This document shows, piece after piece, positions 1 to 8,327 of a stretch of DNA of 64,000 nt (positions within the stretch are counted from its first letter, which is position 1; every line of letters starts with the position of its first letter). This DNA comes from Pedobacter steynii (GTDB lineage: Bacteria > Bacteroidota > Bacteroidia > Sphingobacteriales > Sphingobacteriaceae). Under the pieces are notes generated by a model. The model was not told the DNA's origin. It ran no database searches and saw only the letters and a list, made by a program, of their open reading frames with translations. Made by a program: the position numbers and the translations under genes. Location: positions 434,001 to 498,000 of the forward strand of contig NZ_FNGY01000002.1 in NCBI RefSeq assembly GCF_900103665.1. Reading direction: 5' to 3'.

Positions 1-23
1 ACAACCTTAAGCTGAAGTAAGGT

Positions 24-61
24 AATTCAGGCCGTTGAATATTTCCTCAGTGGCCTGAATT
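24..61. other. Inverted repeat (10-bp arms)
   Basis: Perfect 10-bp arms (AATTCAGGCC at 24-33, GGCCTGAATT at 52-61) enclose an 18-nt loop. No T-run follows on either strand, so it is only weakly terminator-like. It may end a transcript entering from the left edge. Apart from this and the palindrome at 119-134, I see nothing in bases 1-258. Confidence 0.4.
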
Positions 62-118
62 GTATCCCGGCGTTCTTATGTTTTGTGGTAAATATCAAGA
101 CCTAAAGATGCACCATCG

Positions 119-134
119 TTTAAACTTGTTTAAA
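119..134. promoter_or_regulatory. Palindrome upstream of sulfatase
   Basis: Arms TTTAAAC and GTTTAAA are separated by 2 bp, about 125 bp before the sulfatase ATG. The symmetry and size fit a dimeric regulator site. It does not share the CG-centred core of the element at 4133-4184, so it is probably bound by a different protein, if any. Confidence 0.25.
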
Positions 135-258
135 GAGTTCCGGGGCTTCTCATTGCAGAATTGAAAACTGCTTTTAGTTAAGCAGGGATTTATTATCTTG
201 GTTGGACCAGAACAGTGCATTTAATCTAATTTGCCTGCTGGATGATATTGAACCAGTT

Positions 259-1650
259 ATGAAACTAAGCTTAAAAATTGCTGTTATTTTATGTTTTACG
301 CTAAATCTGGCTTTAGCACAAAATAAACGTCCCAATATTCTAATCATTCTTGTTGATGATATGGGCTGGCGTGATGTCGGATTTATGGGCTCCCAGTTTT
401 ATGAAACACCGGTAATCGACTCATTGGTCCGGCAGGGAATGGTGTTTACGAATGGTTATGCTTCGGCAGCTAATTGTGCGCCAAGTCGCGCTTGCTTAAT
501 GTCTGGAAAATGGATGCCCCGACATGGAATATATACTGTCGGGAACTCGGATAGGGGAAAGAGTGCAGACCGGAAATTAGTCCCGGTTGCAAATACCCTG
601 ACACTTGATCCTAAGTTTAAAACATTGGCACAATCCTTAAAGGAAAATGGTTATCATACCTGTCTGGCAGGGAAGTGGCACCTGAGTGATGATCCTACCC
701 AATATGGTTTTGATATGAATATCGGTGGTTCACATGCAGGTAGTCCGGCGAGTTATTATCCACCCTATAAAAATATAAAACTGCAAGGTCCGGAGAATAG
801 ATATCTCACTGATTTGGTGATGGATAAAACCATCGATTATGTTAAAAATGCCGTGGAAGATCAGCCTTTTTTCTTGTATTATGCCAGCTACGCAGTACAT
901 ACGCCTATACAAAAGGTCGATAGCCTGATGTACAGATTTGAAAACAAGAAAGCCTGGCAGGGGCAATCGAATAAAGCGTATGCTACTATGGTGAGTAATG
1001 AAGATCATAATATTGGACGCTTGTTAACGGCATTAAAAGCCAAAGGAGTATTGGACAATACCTTTATCATTTTTACATCAGACAATGGGGGACTTAATCA
1101 GGTTACCTTTCAACATCCGCTACGTGCCGGTAAAGGAAGTTATTTTGAAGGTGGTATCAGGGTGCCTACTGCTTTTATATGGAAAGGAAAGGTTAAAGCG
1201 GGAACACATTCTGATTTGCCGGTAACGAATCTGGACTTTTACCCAACCTTAATGGAAGTCGCAAAGGCAACTACAACGGAAAAGCTGGATGGTCATAGCC
1301 TGTATCGGTATTTACAAACCCAAAAGCGGGAAGCGGTTTTGGTGGACAGGCCCTTGTACTGGTATTTTCCGATTTACCTGGAAGGCGGGAATCAGGAAAG
1401 CAATGACCCTGTTTTTAGGACCAGGCCCGGAGAAGCACTGCGTAAAGGGAACTGGAAGTTACACCATTATTTTGAAGACAATTCATTGCAGTTGTATAAC
1501 CTGAAAGATGATGTTGGAGAGCGGAATAATGTCGCGGAAAAGTTTCCACAGAAAACAAAAGAATTGCTGGAATTACTGAAGCAGTTAGACCAGAAAACGA
1601 AAGCTCCTGTGGTTACAGAACTTAATCCGGGATATAAGGGAGATAAGTAG
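259..1650 (+). CDS. Secreted sulfatase (formylglycine-dependent, S1 family)
   Basis: 463 aa arylsulfatase-type enzyme that hydrolyses sulfate esters, here probably on a glycan. The start at 259 (ATG) gives a clean signal peptide (MKLSLKIAVI...ALAQ); an upstream TTG at 202 would only add an unrelated leader. The catalytic signature CAPSR lies at residues 73-77, where Cys73 would be converted to formylglycine. The metal-binding motif LVDDMGW lies near the N-terminus, GKWH at the second signature and SDNGG further on. Length is normal for the family. It converges on the GH35 gene, with a hairpin between them. Sulfate position specificity cannot be read from sequence. Family membership is firm; the substrate is inferred from the neighbouring glycosidases. 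Confidence 0.9.
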   Translation: MKLSLKIAVILCFTLNLALAQNKRPNILIILVDDMGWRDVGFMGSQFYETPVIDSLVRQGMVFTNGYASAANCAPSRACLMSGKWMPRHGIYTVGNSDRGKSADRKLVPVANTLTLDPKFKTLAQSLKENGYHTCLAGKWHLSDDPTQYGFDMNIGGSHAGSPASYYPPYKNIKLQGPENRYLTDLVMDKTIDYVKNAVEDQPFFLYYASYAVHTPIQKVDSLMYRFENKKAWQGQSNKAYATMVSNEDHNIGRLLTALKAKGVLDNTFIIFTSDNGGLNQVTFQHPLRAGKGSYFEGGIRVPTAFIWKGKVKAGTHSDLPVTNLDFYPTLMEVAKATTTEKLDGHSLYRYLQTQKREAVLVDRPLYWYFPIYLEGGNQESNDPVFRTRPGEALRKGNWKLHHYFEDNSLQLYNLKDDVGERNNVAEKFPQKTKELLELLKQLDQKTKAPVVTELNPGYKGDK

Positions 1651-1660
1651 AGGGGGTTTA

Positions 1661-1688
1661 AAAAAGGAAGCAGCTTTATGCTGCTTCC
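1661..1688 (-). terminator. Intrinsic terminator of GH35 gene
   Basis: A 9-bp perfect stem (GGAAGCAGC 1666-1674, GCTGCTTCC 1680-1688) with a 5-nt loop is followed, read on the minus strand, by a T-run (A-run 1661-1665 on plus). It sits 13 bp past the GH35 stop codon. The plus-strand flank has no T-run, so it serves mainly the minus-strand gene. Confidence 0.7.
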
Positions 1689-1701
1689 CATGTCTTCAAA
1701 T

Positions 1702-4062
1702 TTACAACCCTTTAAACGGTTTGCCAGACAGGTAAAGTTTGAAATCTTTAATCCTTCCGGTTTCCATATCCTGGCGCGGCAATACTTTAACTCCGCTAAT
1801 GCTGGTCTGTACGCCCAAATCAATAACCAGTTGATGGGGGTGTTTCGGGCTGTTGTCTTTCCACTGGCTATGCCAGATACTGGTATACTGAAGATCGAAC
1901 ACATTCTCCGACTTGCCATCTTCGCTGTTCAGTTCTTCACTGTCTACATATACTACTTTCCATAAATTCCTTGGAATTTGTTTGCCATTTGCGTCCAGCA
2001 ATTCCAACTCTGCCACTGCGGTAAAGGGATTGTCTGCAAAGTTGTTCAAGGCTTCCAGGGCCAGATATCTGCCGCTCTTTACCGGAAAACTAAAGTTTTG
2101 CCATTTGGCAGAATTCTCCATTGTTCCGCTATAGATCAGACTAGCTGAATTGTTGCCAAACTGTTGTCCGGCTTTACGGTGATTGCTGCTCAGTGCTTTC
2201 ACCTGGGTAAGGCTATCCAGGATTGGATTTTCCAGGCCCTGCAAACGCGGGGCAACCGGACGGTGAAGGTCCAGGACCACTACTTCGTTTTTTCCCGCAT
2301 TTAACCATACCCCTGGAACATACATGGTTTGGGTTGGGCCAATATTCCAGTAACGACCGAGGCAATGTCCATTGATCCAGACTACGCCTTTTTTAAACCA
2401 GCGCATATCCAGGTAAAAATCATTATTGTTTTTCGCGGTAAAGCTGCCTTTATAAAAAGCAGGTTCATTGAGTTCGCCTGCCGTTCCGATGTTTTGATAT
2501 TTGAATGCCGGATTGCCTTCTCCCAATGGGATCGAGTAATGTTTCCATCCTTTTAGCTGCAATTTAGAGGCATTGGTAATGCGGAAAGCCTCGCCTTGCA
2601 GTCCCTTACGGTCGTGCATGTAATCCCCGTAGTTCACACGGCCCATGGCCTCCACCACGATACGAAGCCTGGTGTTTTTGGATAGGGCAGGGATGGCGAT
2701 GCTATGCTCATTTTTCATTCTGTTTAATACACCAATGAGTTTCTGATCCAGGAAAACTTCCGCATAATCATGGACTCCGGTAAAATCGATTGTGCTTTTT
2801 GCACCGGCAGCTAAAGTCGTTTCATAAGCCATCATGCCATAGCCCTGTCCCAGATCTTCCATAAATAAGGTGGTATCAGAAATAATGGGCTTAGCCAGTT
2901 GGGGTAGGATTGGGGCTACCATGGTAAGGTTAAACGGAGCGATCTTTTGTACCGGAATTGCGGCAGGTACATCCGGCAGAACTTCACCAGGCTGAAGGTG
3001 TTTTTTGAGCATGTCCCGCAAAGCATAGAATTTAGGATTGGCAGATCCGTTTTCGCTGATCGGTGCATCGTAATCATAGCTGGATGTTTCGGGTAAATAA
3101 GGCTGACAATTGGCGCCTGCCCATAAACCGAAAGTGGTTCCTCCATGAATCATGTAAATGCTGAAGGAGGCTTTTTGTTCCAGCATCCAGTTGAGTTCTT
3201 TGACCATCCTGTCGCTGGGACCGGTATGGTGTGGATTGCCCCAGGAATCAAACCATCCGGGGTAATATTCGCCACACATTAAAGGTCCCTGAGGTTGCAC
3301 TTCGCGCAGCGCCTTAAAGCCTGCTTCCGGATTGCTTCCGAAATTGACTACTGCAAAAAGGTCTTTTTGGACATCTTCTTTTAACTGGACAACCCCGTCA
3401 CAGGTGAAAAGGGGAACGTCAAATTTGGCTTCTTTCAGGTAATCTCTGAGCTTCAGCAGATAGGCTTTATCGTTGCCGTAGCTTCCGTATTCGTTCTCTA
3501 CCTGTACCATCAGGATCGGGCCACCATGCGTAATTTGCAATGGGCTTAACACACGTCCGACTTCTTTTATATATTGACGGCTTCGCGCTAAATAATAGGG
3601 GTCCTGAGTCCGCAGTTTGATGTCTTTCTTTTGCAATAGCCACCATGGGAAACCGCCAAATTCCCATTCTGCACAGGAATAGGGGCCTGGACGCAGGATG
3701 ACATACAAGCCTTCCTCTTGTGCTATTTTACAGAATTCGGCAGCATCTGCCTGCCCTTCCCAATTGAATTTTCCGGGAGTAGTTTCGTGGAAATTCCAAA
3801 ACAGGTATGCGCAGACGGTATTTAAACCAACAGCTTTGACCATTTTTAGGCGCTGTCTCCAATAAGCTTTTGGGATTCTTGCAAAATGCAGTTCACCGCA
3901 ACGAATAACATAAGGTTTACCATTTAAGATAAAGGATTCTGTACTGATCTTAAAAGGTGCATCTGCATTTTGCGGTGCGAATGCATCTTGTTGTGCAAAT
4001 GCAGATGGGACATAAGATCCGGACAGGATCAAAAATAATAAACCAATTAGCTGCTTCTTCAT
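1702..4062 (-). CDS. Beta-galactosidase, GH35, with C-terminal discoidin-like domain
   Basis: 786 aa exo-beta-galactosidase. The start at 4062 gives MKKQLIGLLF and a signal peptide ending near AFAQ; the frame stays open 16 codons further up without a leader-like sequence. The GH35 signature GGPILMVQVENEYG is at about 180-193, with Glu191 the expected acid/base. GEYYPGWFDSWG, near 264-275, carries the expected nucleophile Glu265. Jelly-roll beta domains follow, and the last about 130 residues resemble an F5/8 type C (CBM32-like) carbohydrate-binding module. It diverges from the GH89 gene across a 52-bp inverted repeat. It probably removes terminal beta-Gal exposed after GH89 or sulfatase action, which is inference from the locus. 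Confidence 0.92.
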   Translation of the reverse strand: MKKQLIGLLFLILSGSYVPSAFAQQDAFAPQNADAPFKISTESFILNGKPYVIRCGELHFARIPKAYWRQRLKMVKAVGLNTVCAYLFWNFHETTPGKFNWEGQADAAEFCKIAQEEGLYVILRPGPYSCAEWEFGGFPWWLLQKKDIKLRTQDPYYLARSRQYIKEVGRVLSPLQITHGGPILMVQVENEYGSYGNDKAYLLKLRDYLKEAKFDVPLFTCDGVVQLKEDVQKDLFAVVNFGSNPEAGFKALREVQPQGPLMCGEYYPGWFDSWGNPHHTGPSDRMVKELNWMLEQKASFSIYMIHGGTTFGLWAGANCQPYLPETSSYDYDAPISENGSANPKFYALRDMLKKHLQPGEVLPDVPAAIPVQKIAPFNLTMVAPILPQLAKPIISDTTLFMEDLGQGYGMMAYETTLAAGAKSTIDFTGVHDYAEVFLDQKLIGVLNRMKNEHSIAIPALSKNTRLRIVVEAMGRVNYGDYMHDRKGLQGEAFRITNASKLQLKGWKHYSIPLGEGNPAFKYQNIGTAGELNEPAFYKGSFTAKNNNDFYLDMRWFKKGVVWINGHCLGRYWNIGPTQTMYVPGVWLNAGKNEVVVLDLHRPVAPRLQGLENPILDSLTQVKALSSNHRKAGQQFGNNSASLIYSGTMENSAKWQNFSFPVKSGRYLALEALNNFADNPFTAVAELELLDANGKQIPRNLWKVVYVDSEELNSEDGKSENVFDLQYTSIWHSQWKDNSPKHPHQLVIDLGVQTSISGVKVLPRQDMETGRIKDFKLYLSGKPFKGL

Positions 4063-4132
4063 AAAGTTAATTTGATAAAAAACATGAACGTTTACCACAA
4101 TGCTAAGCAAAAAAAGAAGAATTAAAATAATG

Positions 4133-4184
4133 AAAAATCACACAAACGATTGCGTAATATCATACAATCGATTGTGTGATTTTT
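4133..4184. promoter_or_regulatory. 52-bp inverted repeat: tandem LacI-type operators
   Basis: Two 20-bp arms (4133-4152 and 4165-4184) match at 19 of 20 positions as an inverted repeat around a 12-bp spacer. Each arm holds a CG-centred core: CAAACGATTG at 4143-4152 and the self-complementary CAATCGATTG at 4165-4174. The core centres are 22 bp apart, about two helical turns. CG-centred palindromes are typical of LacI/GalR operators. The site lies between the divergent GH35 and GH89 genes, close to a LacI remnant. The A/T-flanked arms also resemble a bidirectional terminator, but no gene ends here. Confidence 0.6.
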
Positions 4185-4251
4185 ACAGCGGTTAAGGGCT
4201 TGGCAGGCCAGCTTTTTTACAGCAGATTTTAACTAGTTTAGTCTCTTTGAA

Positions 4252-6420
4252 ATGGAAAAATCAATCAGTTTTATGCGAAAATTCAGCTATTTGCTTTTAT
4301 TGTTACTCCCTTTAAACCTTTTGGCGCAGTCATTCAAACCAGTGCAGGAGCTGGTTAAACGGAGAACGCCCTGGTTAGCACAACATATAGTTTTCAAATC
4401 GCTGAAAAGCGATCAGCAGGATGTGGTCGAATTGCAGAGCCTGGGGGATAACCTAATCATCAGTGCTTCCGGGTCAAACGCTGCGGCAGTTGGGCTGAAC
4501 TGGTATTTAAAATACTATTGTAACCGTTCTATGTCGCACATGGGAGATAATCTGGCCCCTGTATATCCCATTCCGGTGCTAAAAGAGAAAGTACGTGTGG
4601 AGGCCCCGGCCAAATACCGCTATGCTTTAAATTACTGCACTTACAATTACACCATGAGTTTTTACGATTGGAAAGATTGGGAGCATGAGCTGGACTGGAT
4701 GGCTTTAAATGGCGTAAACCTGATGCTCAGCGTCAATGGAATGGAAGCGGTATGGCAAAGTACACTCAGGCAGATTGGCTATACCGATCAGGAAGTGAAC
4801 GAATTTTTAGTCGGCCCTGCGTATACCGCATGGTGGCTGATGGGAAATATACAAGGCTGGGGAGGTCCGATGCCTCAAAGTCAGATTGACGGCCGTAAAG
4901 CTTTACAGCAACGGATGATGAAGCGGATGAAAGAACTCGGCATAGAACCGGTATTGCAAGGTTTCTATGGAATGGTCCCGGCTTCTTTAAAAGAAAAAAG
5001 TAAAGCGCAAATCATTGACCAGAAGACCTGGGGCGCATTTAAGCGCCCGGATATTTTAGTTCCCGGTACGCCTGACTTTTCCAGAATAGCGGGGATATAT
5101 TATAAAGAATTGCAAAAAGCTTATGGCAAAAACATTCGTTTTTTTGCGGGAGATCCCTTTCACGAAGGAGGAATTACGGAGGGGATAGATTTAAGTAAGG
5201 CAGGTAAATCTATTCAAACTGAGATGCAAAAAAGTTTTCCGGGATCCACCTGGGTATTACAAGGCTGGCAGGACAACCCGAAGCAGAAAATGCTGGAAGG
5301 CCTTGATAAATCACATGTGCTGGTACAGGAGTTGTTTGGTGAGTTTACCAATAACTGGGAGAAAAGAAATGGCTATGACGCTACACCGTTTATCTGGTGT
5401 GTGGTGAACAACTTTGGCGAAAGACCAGGGTTGTATGGAAAACTACAGCGCTTTGCAGATGAGGTTGACCGGATTAGAAAAGGACCGTATAAAGAGGTGT
5501 TAAAAGGTGTAGGTGTAATGCCTGAAGGGCTCAATAACAATCCTCCGGTATATGATCTGATGTTGGAATTGGGTTGGAGAAAAGAACATGTGGAAGTGAA
5601 AGACTGGCTGAACGGTTATACTAAATATCGCTATGGAAGTTCAAATCCTTCTATTGATCAGGCCTGGCAGGGATTCCTGGAAACCATTTATCAAAGCATT
5701 CCAGGTTATCAGGAGGGGGCAAGCGAATCGGTGTTTTGTATCCGCCCAGCGCTGGATTCCAAACCCGCCTCCCATTGGGGAACACGGGTAAGAACTTATG
5801 ACCTGCTGAAATTTAAAGCAGCAGCTTTGGAATTTGCAAAAGCAGCGCCTGAATTTAAAAACTCGGATACCTATCAGATTGACCTGATCAATATCTTCAG
5901 ACAAGTGCTGGCCAATGATGGGGAACAGGTTTTTGAGGCAATGGCGAAGGCGTATGCTGCAAAAAATGCAGAAGCGTTTAGCCGCTTATCTGCTCAGTTT
6001 CTGGACATGATCCGCTTAACAGACGACCTGCTGTCCAGTCACCCGTATTATCAGTTAAATACCTATAAAGCTCAGGCCTTAAATTTAGGAAAGACGGAAG
6101 AAGAGAAAAAGCTAAACATCAGGAATGCCATGATGCTGATCACCTATTGGGGGGAAAACATTCCGGCAGAAGATAATCTGCATGAATATGCTTATAAAGA
6201 ATGGGGCGGGTTAATGAAGGATTACTACCTGGTGCGATGGGAAATGTATCTCGCTCATTTACAAAACAATCTGCAGGGTAAAACCACGCAGGCTCCCAGC
6301 TTTTTCTGGTGGGAGCGTGCATGGGTGGAGCAAAATATGGAGATCAAACCGGAAATTTCTGTGAAGCCTTTAGCTCAGGTGATTGCTGAAATTCTAAAAT
6401 TGAAAACAAGTGCTCAATAG
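4252..6420 (+). CDS. Alpha-N-acetylglucosaminidase, GH89 (NAGLU family)
   Basis: 722 aa secreted exo-glycosidase that releases terminal alpha-linked GlcNAc. A signal peptide (MRKFSYLLLLLLP...LLAQ) follows an alternative inner ATG at 4273. The TIM-barrel shows family hallmarks: GDPFHEGG with Glu305 and MPEGLNNN with Glu425, aligning with the two catalytic glutamates of human NAGLU (316 and 446), plus TPFIWCVVNNFG between them. The C-terminal alpha-helical domain is present, so the enzyme looks complete. Known substrates of the family are heparan sulfate ends and GlcNAc-alpha-1,4-Gal caps of mucin-type glycans; GH35 next door fits removal of the Gal beneath. Its stop codon overlaps the end of the truncated LacI frame on the other strand. 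Confidence 0.92.
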   Translation: MEKSISFMRKFSYLLLLLLPLNLLAQSFKPVQELVKRRTPWLAQHIVFKSLKSDQQDVVELQSLGDNLIISASGSNAAAVGLNWYLKYYCNRSMSHMGDNLAPVYPIPVLKEKVRVEAPAKYRYALNYCTYNYTMSFYDWKDWEHELDWMALNGVNLMLSVNGMEAVWQSTLRQIGYTDQEVNEFLVGPAYTAWWLMGNIQGWGGPMPQSQIDGRKALQQRMMKRMKELGIEPVLQGFYGMVPASLKEKSKAQIIDQKTWGAFKRPDILVPGTPDFSRIAGIYYKELQKAYGKNIRFFAGDPFHEGGITEGIDLSKAGKSIQTEMQKSFPGSTWVLQGWQDNPKQKMLEGLDKSHVLVQELFGEFTNNWEKRNGYDATPFIWCVVNNFGERPGLYGKLQRFADEVDRIRKGPYKEVLKGVGVMPEGLNNNPPVYDLMLELGWRKEHVEVKDWLNGYTKYRYGSSNPSIDQAWQGFLETIYQSIPGYQEGASESVFCIRPALDSKPASHWGTRVRTYDLLKFKAAALEFAKAAPEFKNSDTYQIDLINIFRQVLANDGEQVFEAMAKAYAAKNAEAFSRLSAQFLDMIRLTDDLLSSHPYYQLNTYKAQALNLGKTEEEKKLNIRNAMMLITYWGENIPAEDNLHEYAYKEWGGLMKDYYLVRWEMYLAHLQNNLQGKTTQAPSFFWWERAWVEQNMEIKPEISVKPLAQVIAEILKLKTSAQ

Positions 6421-6898
6421 CCTGATAAGATTGATCCGTATTCCTGTGTTCCAGAATGACCACAGGAATGTTGTACCTTCTGAGCTGTTCAATCTGCTCA
6501 GAAGGTGCTGTAGGCTTACCCACGGCGATCAGAACCCCATCTACTCTTAGGTTCTTCATGTTGTCCAGCACTTGTTTTTCCCGCTCCTGTTTTTCAAATG
6601 ACTGACCAAAAATCACGTTGTAATTTCTGCTGTGGGCATAACGCTCTATTTTACTGAGCAGGGAAGAGTAAAAAGTTTCTCCAATATCGGGTAAGACCAC
6701 GCCTATGGTAAAGGTCTTACCCCGTTTCAGGAAGACCGCGTTCTGGTTGGGATGGAAGTTTAGCTCTTTGGCCATTTTATTGACCCTCATCGTGGTCACA
6801 AGACCAATGCTGGGATGTCCGCGCAATGCCCTGGATACAGTGGAGGGATCAAGCTTTAGTTGTCTGGCTATATCTTTGATTGTGGGGATCTTTTCCAT
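6344..6898 (-). pseudogene. LacI-family regulator, C-terminally truncated
   Basis: The N-terminal helix-turn-helix is intact (TIKDIARQLKLDPSTVSRAL, residues about 6-25), followed by the first half of the periplasmic-binding-like domain (FTIGVVLPDIGETFYSSLLS, then VDGVLIAVG). Homology stops near residue 155-160 (IPVVILEHRN). Family members are about 330-350 aa; here the frame ends at 184 aa, and its last about 25 codons are simply antisense to the end of the GH89 gene. The distal effector-binding lobe is missing, so a deletion junction close to 6420 is likely. It may still make a DNA-binding fragment. It overlaps the preceding beta-helix gene by 31 bp, as the last cistron of the Sus operon. 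It could have bound the CG-centred site at 4133-4184. Confidence 0.75.
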
Positions 6899-8313
6899 TT
6901 TCTGATGAGGTTAGCATAAAACTTAGTACTTACTGTTTTTAGGCTGGAACTGGCATCCTGACCGCTGGTTTTTTTCCAGAGTTGGAAGTCGGTAATCGGA
7001 GCACCATTGGTGCTGTTCCAGATCCATTGCGGTTGCCCTGTGCTAAAATAGCTGTTGTGGTCAATGAGGTTATGACTTCCGGTTAAGGTGTATTTATGAA
7101 CCATGACATCTTTGGGCCCGGCATAGACCTTGTTGTATTTGATCACATTGCTGTCGCAGTGTTCGGTGAGCCTGAGCTCTCCTTCAATTTCTCCAAATGC
7201 ACCTGGGACACGATTGTTTTGAAATAAGGTATTGTTGAGTACCGCACAGTTTTTAGTCCCGGCGATGGTGTAGTTTAAATAATCGCCCATATAAATGCCC
7301 GCCCTGTAGCAGTTGTAAACGAGGTTGTTTTTTACCGTAGTGGTTCTCGTGGGGTAAATGTTACTTTCACTGACGAGGCCAATTCCCCTGTCGCTCTCAT
7401 AAACAATATTTCTTTCGATGAGGGTATTTGCCCCTCCGCAAACATAAATGGAGATGGCGCCAAAGCGGTCGGGACCCCATGTTTCCGGTGTTTTGGTCAT
7501 GGTGTTGTGGTGAAAAACATTATCCCTGATGATACCGTTGCGGGCATAATTGCTTTCGACAGCGCCGTGAGGGTTCAGGCCGTCTCCACCCGCTACAATC
7601 ACTCCGATGTTCTCGGTATCGTATACTTGATTGTGACTGAAGGTGAAACCGTCTATATTTCCGGCAAGGGTTACGTTTTCACTGGTTCCGGTTTGGGTAT
7701 CGTGAACGGTACATCCGGTAATCAACAGGTTGCTGATGGGCTTAACACCGTTTCCAATGGCGAGTATGGCATGTCCGCTTCGTCCCTGTGCCAGTGTCGT
7801 ATTGTTTTTGATGTTATAGATATTGCAGTTTTTAACCGTGATGTGTTGCCCGCTGCCTATAATCGCCATGCCCTGAGGATCGGTATTCCCCACAGCACTG
7901 TGGAGGTTGCAAATGTCAAACCCATCGATGGTTACATAGCTGACATTATTGAGCGTAACCAGTGCCTGCCATCCGGTAACGGTAATCTTGCTGCCGTCGA
8001 TCACTGGTTTTTCTCCCGGGTAACGCTGCAGGCTAATGGTTTTTTCGGGTACACCGGATCTGGGGAATTTTACTTCCTGATAGTAGGTGCCGCCCCTAAC
8101 CAGTACCTGATCTCCCGGCGCAGCATGGCTTAATGCGATATTGATGGTTTGGAAAGGCGAGTTAAGGCTGCCTGTATTGGTGTCAGCGCCATTTACAGCT
8201 ACATAATACTTACGGGGTTTGTCCTTAGTTTTGGGTATAGCAGCAGAGGTTTTAGTTGTACAAACGAGTGTTTGTACAACTAAAACCAGGCTTAAAAAAG
8301 CAGATGGTTTCAT
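6868..8313 (-). CDS. Right-handed parallel beta-helix protein, secreted
   Basis: 481 aa with a signal peptide (about 1-25). The N-terminal region YYVAVNGADTNTGS...PFQTINIALSHAAPGD is the DUF1565-type entry of polysaccharide-active beta-helix proteins. Many short repeats follow (NVSYVTIDGFDICN, HITVKNCNIYN, NLLITGCTVHD) typical of PbH1 coils. Such folds occur in polysaccharide lyases, pectinases and binding proteins; no catalytic set can be assigned. The C-terminus (after SSSLKTVS) looks atypical and overlaps the LacI start by 31 bp, so the end may have shifted. It follows the NHL gene by 14 bp and is probably cotranscribed with SusCD. Confidence 0.8.
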   Translation of the reverse strand: MKPSAFLSLVLVVQTLVCTTKTSAAIPKTKDKPRKYYVAVNGADTNTGSLNSPFQTINIALSHAAPGDQVLVRGGTYYQEVKFPRSGVPEKTISLQRYPGEKPVIDGSKITVTGWQALVTLNNVSYVTIDGFDICNLHSAVGNTDPQGMAIIGSGQHITVKNCNIYNIKNNTTLAQGRSGHAILAIGNGVKPISNLLITGCTVHDTQTGTSENVTLAGNIDGFTFSHNQVYDTENIGVIVAGGDGLNPHGAVESNYARNGIIRDNVFHHNTMTKTPETWGPDRFGAISIYVCGGANTLIERNIVYESDRGIGLVSESNIYPTRTTTVKNNLVYNCYRAGIYMGDYLNYTIAGTKNCAVLNNTLFQNNRVPGAFGEIEGELRLTEHCDSNVIKYNKVYAGPKDVMVHKYTLTGSHNLIDHNSYFSTGQPQWIWNSTNGAPITDFQLWKKTSGQDASSSLKTVSTKFYANLIRKWKRSPQSKI

Positions 8314-8327
8314 GTGTTAAAATTGTG

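Noticed and set aside
1467..1919. 150-aa minus-strand frame spanning the sulfatase end and GH35 end
   Set aside because: It crosses the terminator hairpin and two real gene ends on different frames; no protein-like pattern.
6344..6420. AIEHL-like ending of the LacI frame, which looks like a family motif
   Set aside because: These codons are antisense to the GH89 C-terminus, so the resemblance is chance.
7507..8133. 208-aa plus-strand frame inside the beta-helix gene
   Set aside because: It is antisense to a well-supported gene, has no recognisable motif, and its composition is that of a shadow of Gly/Asn/Val-rich repeats.
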